Source: Fibrobacter sp. UWR2 (GTDB lineage Bacteria > Fibrobacterota > Fibrobacteria > Fibrobacterales > Fibrobacteraceae). Taken from it: a stretch of DNA of 64,000 nt. The notes under the pieces are model-generated. The model saw only the letters and a list, made by a program, of their open reading frames with translations. It made no database searches and had not been told where the DNA came from. Every line of letters begins with the position of its first letter. Position 1 is the first letter of the stretch. The stretch spans positions 1 through 64,000 of the forward strand of contig NZ_MWQE01000003.1 in assembly GCF_002210285.1 (NCBI RefSeq), in the 5' to 3' direction. The translations under genes were made by a program, and so were the position numbers. Positions 59,320 through 64,000 of this stretch are shown here, piece by piece.

Positions 59320-61077
59320 ATGAATAATGTTAAAATGAGCAGAAAGTTTATCTGCAGTATGGCGATGCCGCTCGCCATGATGTTCGCGGCTTTCCAGACG
59401 AGCGCACTTGTGGCGTGTTCCGATGACAAGTCCGTCTCGGGCGGTGCTTCGGAAGAGCCGAGCGTTTACGCCCTGAAAGATATCACGGTAGCGGCGCGGG
59501 CTTATTATGCACGCACCCTTGAAAGCGATGGCGGTTCCGGTGAAATTGCGGTGTCTGCTCCGTCGAATCTTTTCCTGTATGGGGGCGAAGCCCGTTTATC
59601 GGAACTGGATACGGTAACCTTGGAACCGCTGGACAGTGTGGCCATTACGGCCAATATCTGTACAACAGAACCGGATACCTTGACCGGCGAAGTAACTAAT
59701 CCCTGTGACGAGGGAACAGCTACCGGATCGTTCAAGTTTAAGGACATCACGTTGAAAAGTCCCGTAGTCCTGATAGAGGCTGTTGCAGGGGAGGTGTCAC
59801 TCAAGGCGATTGTGGACGTGCGAGATTCGGGTTCTTTTGCTATTGACGCTATGTCGCATTTGGCGTATTACCGAATCGCGAATCTTGTCGCGTCCGGTTC
59901 GTCGTTTGCCGCAGCGAAAACGCAGGCTGAATCAGAACTCATGAGTGCCTTTGCATTCGGCGAGTCACCAGCCATACGGCAGGCTGCCTTGAGTGAAGGT
60001 GTCCCGTATGATCTTCTGGAAAAAGTTGGAGAAGAGTTTGGCGCGGCGGGTTCGGTTGCAGGATTGTCGGATTCGACAAGGAGAGCGCTTGAAACGTCGA
60101 TAGAGGGCCTGAATATTTTCACGGTTGTGCAATTTTCTCCTTGGAGCTTTGAAAGGCGCGGTGAGGGCTCTGCCCAGTATTACCAAGAATGCCTGCAGAA
60201 GAAAACTTATTATGCGAACCTGCTTGCGTCTGTGTTTGAGCATGGAACATGCTCGGCCGAGAAGGAGGGAACATTTGCCGATATTTCGGGCAATCTGTTT
60301 GAACTGATGTGCGCGTCCGGTTCCTGGGATATTGCTCTTCGCGAGAGGAACGGCGCCCGCATCAATCACACGTTCGGAACGATGACGGACGCCCGCGACG
60401 GCAAGGTGTACAAGACTGTGACTCTCGATCTGGATGGAATGTCGCAGACATGGATGGCGGAAAACCTGAAGTACGAGGCAGAGGGGTCATTCTGTTTTGA
60501 TGACGAATGTTTCGAGGGCGTGTCATCGAATAGTTCCATTGGTCGCATGTATTCGTTCGTGTCTATGCTGGATTCTGCGTACTTTAAGGGAGCCTGGGAA
60601 GACGAAGATGGCTATGTCGATTACGATAGTGTGAAGTGGGATATGATTGCCGATTCGTTGGATGTCCTGAATTTTAACATGTGCCCCGAAGGTTGGCATG
60701 TGGCTCGATACGAAGAATGGGAAACTCTGTTCTCGTACCTGAGGAATAACTTTGGTGCCGAGTTGGGCAAGGAAACAAACTGGTTGATGCAGTCCTTTGG
60801 CAATCCGACGGGATTCGGCATGGATATGGTGGCTCGTGTGCGAGGGGCTAATGGTTGGTTCAAGATACAATTCTATCCGATGAAGTACCTGTTCGCTCCG
60901 ACGTTCTTGCCTGAAAGTGCTCTTAAGCCGGAGGTTAGCATGTCGTGGGCTGGTGTGTTCGGAACGATTGTTAGTTATAGTTATTCGGGGGAACGTCTTG
61001 GTAGCCACTCTCATTTTGTAATTGAACATTATTATGGACCGGCAACAACGGGTTTCGTCCGTTGCGTCATGGATTAA
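59320..61077 (+). CDS. FISUMP-domain lipoprotein, module copy 2
   Basis: This 585-residue protein has a long signal with lipobox-like ALVACSDD (Cys at about 31). An N-terminal beta-rich domain follows (YALKDITVAARAYYARTLES to the VDVRDSG region). A helical section comes next (RIANLVASGSSFAAAKTQAESELMSAF) and then a variable helical part. The C-terminal FISUMP domain starts at GTMTDARDGKVYKTVTL, has WMAENLKYEAEGSFCF and CPEGWHVARYEEW, and ends TTGFVRCVMD. It is likely on the cell surface. The upstream TIGR02147 gene is probably its regulator or partner. A terminator follows. Confidence 0.9.
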   Translation: MNNVKMSRKFICSMAMPLAMMFAAFQTSALVACSDDKSVSGGASEEPSVYALKDITVAARAYYARTLESDGGSGEIAVSAPSNLFLYGGEARLSELDTVTLEPLDSVAITANICTTEPDTLTGEVTNPCDEGTATGSFKFKDITLKSPVVLIEAVAGEVSLKAIVDVRDSGSFAIDAMSHLAYYRIANLVASGSSFAAAKTQAESELMSAFAFGESPAIRQAALSEGVPYDLLEKVGEEFGAAGSVAGLSDSTRRALETSIEGLNIFTVVQFSPWSFERRGEGSAQYYQECLQKKTYYANLLASVFEHGTCSAEKEGTFADISGNLFELMCASGSWDIALRERNGARINHTFGTMTDARDGKVYKTVTLDLDGMSQTWMAENLKYEAEGSFCFDDECFEGVSSNSSIGRMYSFVSMLDSAYFKGAWEDEDGYVDYDSVKWDMIADSLDVLNFNMCPEGWHVARYEEWETLFSYLRNNFGAELGKETNWLMQSFGNPTGFGMDMVARVRGANGWFKIQFYPMKYLFAPTFLPESALKPEVSMSWAGVFGTIVSYSYSGERLGSHSHFVIEHYYGPATTGFVRCVMD

Positions 61078-61143
61078 ACACCTTAAATTGCAAAAATAGG
61101 AGGGGAATGCCCTAAAAAGGAGGAATAGGGCTAGGAGGGGAAG
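61078..61143. other. Purine-rich stretch with orphan ribosome-binding-like sites
   Basis: Three AGGAGG-type motifs occur here (61098-61105, near 61117 and near 61133) without a real gene after them. The first precedes ATGCCCTAA (61107-61115), a two-codon frame. It may be a remnant of an earlier module copy. The rest of 61078-61357 holds the terminator and the promoter of module copy 3. Confidence 0.4.
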
Positions 61144-61175
61144 GAAGATAGGCTTGCGCCTATCTTCTTTTTTTT
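61144..61175 (+). terminator. Rho-independent terminator between module copies 2 and 3
   Basis: GAAGATAGGC, loop TTGC, GCCTATCTTC: a perfect ten-pair stem followed by eight T. Confidence 0.93.
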
Positions 61176-61268
61176 GCGCTAAATTCAGTTTTCGAGTTGC
61201 TTCGCTTTTTTTTGGAAGTTTACATTGGGAAAATATGATGATTTTTTAGAAATTTATTTAAAAATGGC

Positions 61269-61340
61269 GAAATTTTAATAAAATCGCTAATTTTACATTG
61301 TAGAAAAAAGTGATTTTTCTTATTTCGGAGGTTATATTTA
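61269..61340 (+). promoter_or_regulatory. Conserved upstream block and promoter of TIGR02147 module copy 3
   Basis: GAAATTTTAATAAAA (61269-61283) and ATTGTA (61297-61302) repeat the pair found upstream of copy 2, again 28 bases start to start. TATATTTA (61333-61340) then lies 36 bases after the start of ATTGTA (35 in copy 2). The -35 is not a clear match here. Confidence 0.6.
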
Positions 61341-61357
61341 GAATGCTAGGAGGAACA

Positions 61358-62188
61358 ATGAAGGGAATACTTGAATACACGAGCTACCGCCGGTATATTG
61401 CCGACTACTACGCCGAAAAAAAGGCCAAGTCGGCTTTCACCTGGCAGGACTTCACAAAGGCGGCAGGATTCACGTCGACTGTCTACCTTAAGTATGTGAG
61501 CGACGGATATTTCAACCTGAGCGATGCCGCCACGAAACGCGTGGCCGCGGCCATGAATCTGACGGAATTCGAACAGGAATACTTCTATGAGATGGTCCGG
61601 TTTGACCGCGCAAAGACGGATGCCGAGAAAAAGGCAATCTTCAAGAAGATGCTCTCTATCGCGGAATCGCACAAGGCGAAAATTCTGGAAGGGGACTCGT
61701 TCCGCTATTTCGACAGCTGGAAAAATCCTGTCATTCGCGAACTTGCTCCCGCTATGCCGGGCGCAAAGCCGCTAGCTCTCGCGCATGCGTGCCGCCCTAA
61801 AATTACCGCAGCCGAAGTGAGCGAAACTCTCAACTTTCTTGTCAAGGCGAACCTGCTCCAAAAGGACAAAGACGGGAAATATGCACAGACCGAAATAGGC
61901 GTGTCTACGGGTCCCATGGATGCGACTCCGGTAGCGGTTCGCGAAATGCATCGCCAGATGGGTGAATTTGCTCTCGGGGCCATAGAAGGTGTACCGCAAA
62001 ATGAACGCCATTTTTCGGGCTTGACGCTTGGCGTCACACATGATGCCTACGATGAAATTGTTCAAGAAATTGCAGAATTCCGCAAAAGAATTATTGCGAT
62101 TGCAACGAGAACGAATGATACGGACGAAGTATATCGTTTGAATGTTCAGTTCTTTCCGATGACAAAAAAGTGTGTAAAAAAGGATTAG
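61358..62188 (+). CDS. TIGR02147/DUF4423 family protein, module copy 3
   Basis: This 276-residue TIGR02147 member has LEYTSYRRYIADYYAEKK, a helix-turn-helix-like FTWQDFTKAAGFTSTVYLKYVSDGYFNLSDAATKRVAAAM, and the DUF4423 half ending VYRLNVQFFPMTKK. It is a clear tandem paralogue of 58477-59310. ATG 61358 has AGGAGG upstream and follows the promoter element; an in-frame ATG at 61310 would lie upstream of that element. The stop is nine bases before the next ATG, with AGGAGG between them. Confidence 0.93.
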   Translation: MKGILEYTSYRRYIADYYAEKKAKSAFTWQDFTKAAGFTSTVYLKYVSDGYFNLSDAATKRVAAAMNLTEFEQEYFYEMVRFDRAKTDAEKKAIFKKMLSIAESHKAKILEGDSFRYFDSWKNPVIRELAPAMPGAKPLALAHACRPKITAAEVSETLNFLVKANLLQKDKDGKYAQTEIGVSTGPMDATPVAVREMHRQMGEFALGAIEGVPQNERHFSGLTLGVTHDAYDEIVQEIAEFRKRIIAIATRTNDTDEVYRLNVQFFPMTKKCVKKD

Positions 62189-62197
62189 GAGGATATC

Positions 62198-64000
62198 ATG
62201 AAAATTTCAAAACAAAACACGCTGCTGCATGATTTTGTTGGGCCTGCATTCTGCCTGATGATGACGGTTGTTCCTCTCGTGATCTTCTCGGGTTGTTCTG
62301 GAGATGACGGTAAATCGCCGTTGGTGCACGAAGGTGGCTACACTGAAGAAACCGCTTCGCTTGAAAACATCACGGTTGCCGGTCGTGCATTGAACTTGTA
62401 TGTGAAGGCGCAGGAGGTGGAATCCGACGATGAAGAATCGGTTGCGGTTATCTCGGGATCTGCTTATGCCGAGGGAGCCCGGGTAAAGTTTTTCGGAGTC
62501 GATACGGCGACATTTGAAATTTCCGAAGAACCGTTTGCACAGGCGCAATCGGATAATGACGGTAATTTCGAAGTGAAGGATGTTTCTCCCGAGAGCCCGT
62601 TCGCTGTTGTCGAGGTTACTGGAAATATTGCTTTGAATGTGAAGAATCCTGGCGGTATGTTGTCGTATTATCCGGACGATTCGCTGGCCGAGACTACTTA
62701 TAGGACCGTTGTGGATTTGCGCAAGACAAAAGATGTGAAGGTTAATATACTGACGACCTTGGCGACAGGCCGCGTGTTTAACCTCGCAAAATCGGGGCTA
62801 ACCTTTGCAGAAGCGAAGACCCAGGCTGAAACGGATGTGTTACATGCGCTTGGAATACGCGAAACTTTAGACGCGTTCGACAAGGTGGATTACTCAAAAA
62901 AAACGAGTTCCATTTTCCCTGTGTTCATTATGACCAGTTATCTGTTTGAAGGTTCCCTTGCGGCGGTAGACCTTGCGGCTGCCGACATTGCTGAGGATGG
63001 CAATTGGAGAGCACTTACTTACGAGCGTTATTTTGACCAGAAACATGCGGAGATGATGTTCCATTTGCTACGTGAGCCGGAATTCCTTGTGCTTTTGGGG
63101 CTTGATTCAACGGATACCCTTGTTGCGGAATTGGCAGAAAAGTACTTCTTTAATGTTGTAATAAAGATTGCGTACAGAAAGGGCGATTGCACCGAGAGTC
63201 GTCAGGGAGAATCATTTGATCATGGTTATTATGTCTATGTAGTATGTGAAGACGATTATTGGAGGGTTCGTGAAAAGGAATTGCAGAAAAATCTTGGAAC
63301 GATGACGGACGATCGTGATGGTAAGGAGTACAAGACATTTTCGTTTACATACAAGGATACGACATGGACTTGGTTTGCGGAAAATTTGAATTATGCTGTT
63401 GACGGCTCTTGGTGTTACGATGATGACCCGTCCAATTGCGAAACTTACGGGCGCCTGTATTCGATGTGGACAACGTTCAAGGTTCCTAGGGATACGGCGT
63501 TTGTTGCGAAGGAATGGGCGTGCTTCTATCCGGCTCCCTCGGAGGCTGGTAATGAGGATGAACTTTGCAAAGGCTATGAAGAAGCGAGAGATCGTGTGTT
63601 TGATGCTTTCGATTCGGCGGATGTTCAAGGTGTTTGCCCGGAGGGTTGGCATGTTGCAACTCCGGATGATTGGGCGAATTTGATTGATTACGCGTTTGAT
63701 GAAATCGGCTATGCCGATGATGTGTCTGCGGCCTTTAAAACAACGACATGGACGGCGGGATCTGATGGAAAAGATGCCTTTGGGTTCAATATGTTGCCGG
63801 CTGGCCGTGTCGACCGTCGGGATCTTCCGGAATGGTACTACAGTACAGAATACGTTGACGGCACTAATCCGCAGCATGTAGCAGGAGATTTTGGCTTAGG
63901 GGCGTATGGCTGTTTTTCTGCGTGGGGCGACGGTCATAAGTCTCCGTTTAAAATAAGGAGTAAAGAAAATGGCAAGAATCATCTTCCCTATTGTGTAAAC
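62198..64000 (+). CDS. FISUMP-domain lipoprotein, module copy 3 (3' end beyond window)
   Basis: The frame from ATG 62198 is open for 601 codons to the window edge, so the gene is partial. It has a signal with lipobox IFSGCSGDD (Cys at about 36). The N-terminal domain is related to copy 2 (SLENITVAGRALNLYV, then VVDLRKTKD). The same helical section follows (FNLAKSGLTFAEAKTQAETDVLHALG), then a diverged middle. The FISUMP domain begins GTMTDDRDGKEYKTFSF, with WFAENLNYAVDGSWCYDD, CETYGRLYS and CPEGWHVATPDDW. GC content is lower than in the housekeeping genes of the window. AGGAGG precedes the ATG. Confidence 0.92.
   Translation, partial: MKISKQNTLLHDFVGPAFCLMMTVVPLVIFSGCSGDDGKSPLVHEGGYTEETASLENITVAGRALNLYVKAQEVESDDEESVAVISGSAYAEGARVKFFGVDTATFEISEEPFAQAQSDNDGNFEVKDVSPESPFAVVEVTGNIALNVKNPGGMLSYYPDDSLAETTYRTVVDLRKTKDVKVNILTTLATGRVFNLAKSGLTFAEAKTQAETDVLHALGIRETLDAFDKVDYSKKTSSIFPVFIMTSYLFEGSLAAVDLAAADIAEDGNWRALTYERYFDQKHAEMMFHLLREPEFLVLLGLDSTDTLVAELAEKYFFNVVIKIAYRKGDCTESRQGESFDHGYYVYVVCEDDYWRVREKELQKNLGTMTDDRDGKEYKTFSFTYKDTTWTWFAENLNYAVDGSWCYDDDPSNCETYGRLYSMWTTFKVPRDTAFVAKEWACFYPAPSEAGNEDELCKGYEEARDRVFDAFDSADVQGVCPEGWHVATPDDWANLIDYAFDEIGYADDVSAAFKTTTWTAGSDGKDAFGFNMLPAGRVDRRDLPEWYYSTEYVDGTNPQHVAGDFGLGAYGCFSAWGDGHKSPFKIRSKENGKNHLPYCVN

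Overview
The window reads as chromosome of a Fibrobacter-type bacterium (Fibrobacteres, FCB group). The strongest signs are three proteins of the TIGR02147/DUF4423 family and three proteins with the Fibrobacter succinogenes major paralogous (FISUMP, TIGR02145) domain. Supporting signs are serine-rich linkers after lipoprotein signal peptides, C-terminal surface-sorting type domains, and plant cell wall proteins (GH74 xyloglucanase, expansin, CE2-like esterase). Gene density is high, base composition is GC-rich, and no rRNA or tRNA gene was seen.

Layout. 1-2441 is an accessory patch: two copies of a palindrome array and two minisatellites surround one minus-strand PD-(D/E)XK-like gene that has a terminator-like hairpin in its leader. 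2442-8061 holds purA, a Crp/Fnr regulator, a PASTA protein, a TPR lipoprotein and a LolB-like lipoprotein. 8082-16965 is envelope related: a large secreted M6-like protein with a destroyed zinc site, a SUMF1-like lipoprotein, an NlpE-like lipoprotein, a LytTR response regulator, signal peptidase I and an Ig-like lipoprotein. 16983-21652 has a DinG-type exonuclease/helicase and a Helicase_C_3-type protein. 21656-27658 has a small c-type cytochrome, an SGNH esterase, a diguanylate cyclase, a small lipoprotein and the first TIGR02147-lipoprotein pair. 27762-33539 is a tightly coupled run of polyprenyl synthase, dxs, an rRNA methyltransferase and pyrF. 33543-38313 (minus strand) has GH74 and an MlaD-TPR pair. 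38396-47196 has M18 aminopeptidase, a divergent surface-sugar cluster (epimerase / GtrA, FAD oxidoreductase, GT-C), two BatC-like TPR proteins and a lipoprotein expansin. 47220-53517 has a membrane AAA+ ATPase, a Y-family polymerase with a small partner, an NCS1 permease with pyridoxal kinase, and a radical SAM protein. 53544-58268 has a FISUMP protein, a lipoprotein, an EF-G-like GTPase and a GSCFA protein. 58363-64000 holds two tandem, diverged copies of a TIGR02147-FISUMP lipoprotein operon, the second running off the window.

Two observations stand out. First, a promoter-like TAnnTT(TG) motif preceded by a T-tract ends only 4-8 bases before the ATG of more than a dozen genes on both strands, nearly all without a convincing Shine-Dalgarno sequence, which suggests that leaderless transcripts are common here. 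Second, the TIGR02147 protein plus lipoprotein pair occurs three times, and the two tandem copies share an upstream sequence block at fixed spacing from the promoter. It looks like a repeated regulator-surface protein module whose function is not known.

All calls come from reading the sequence and from remembered family features. No search or alignment program was run, so family names for diverged proteins are provisional.
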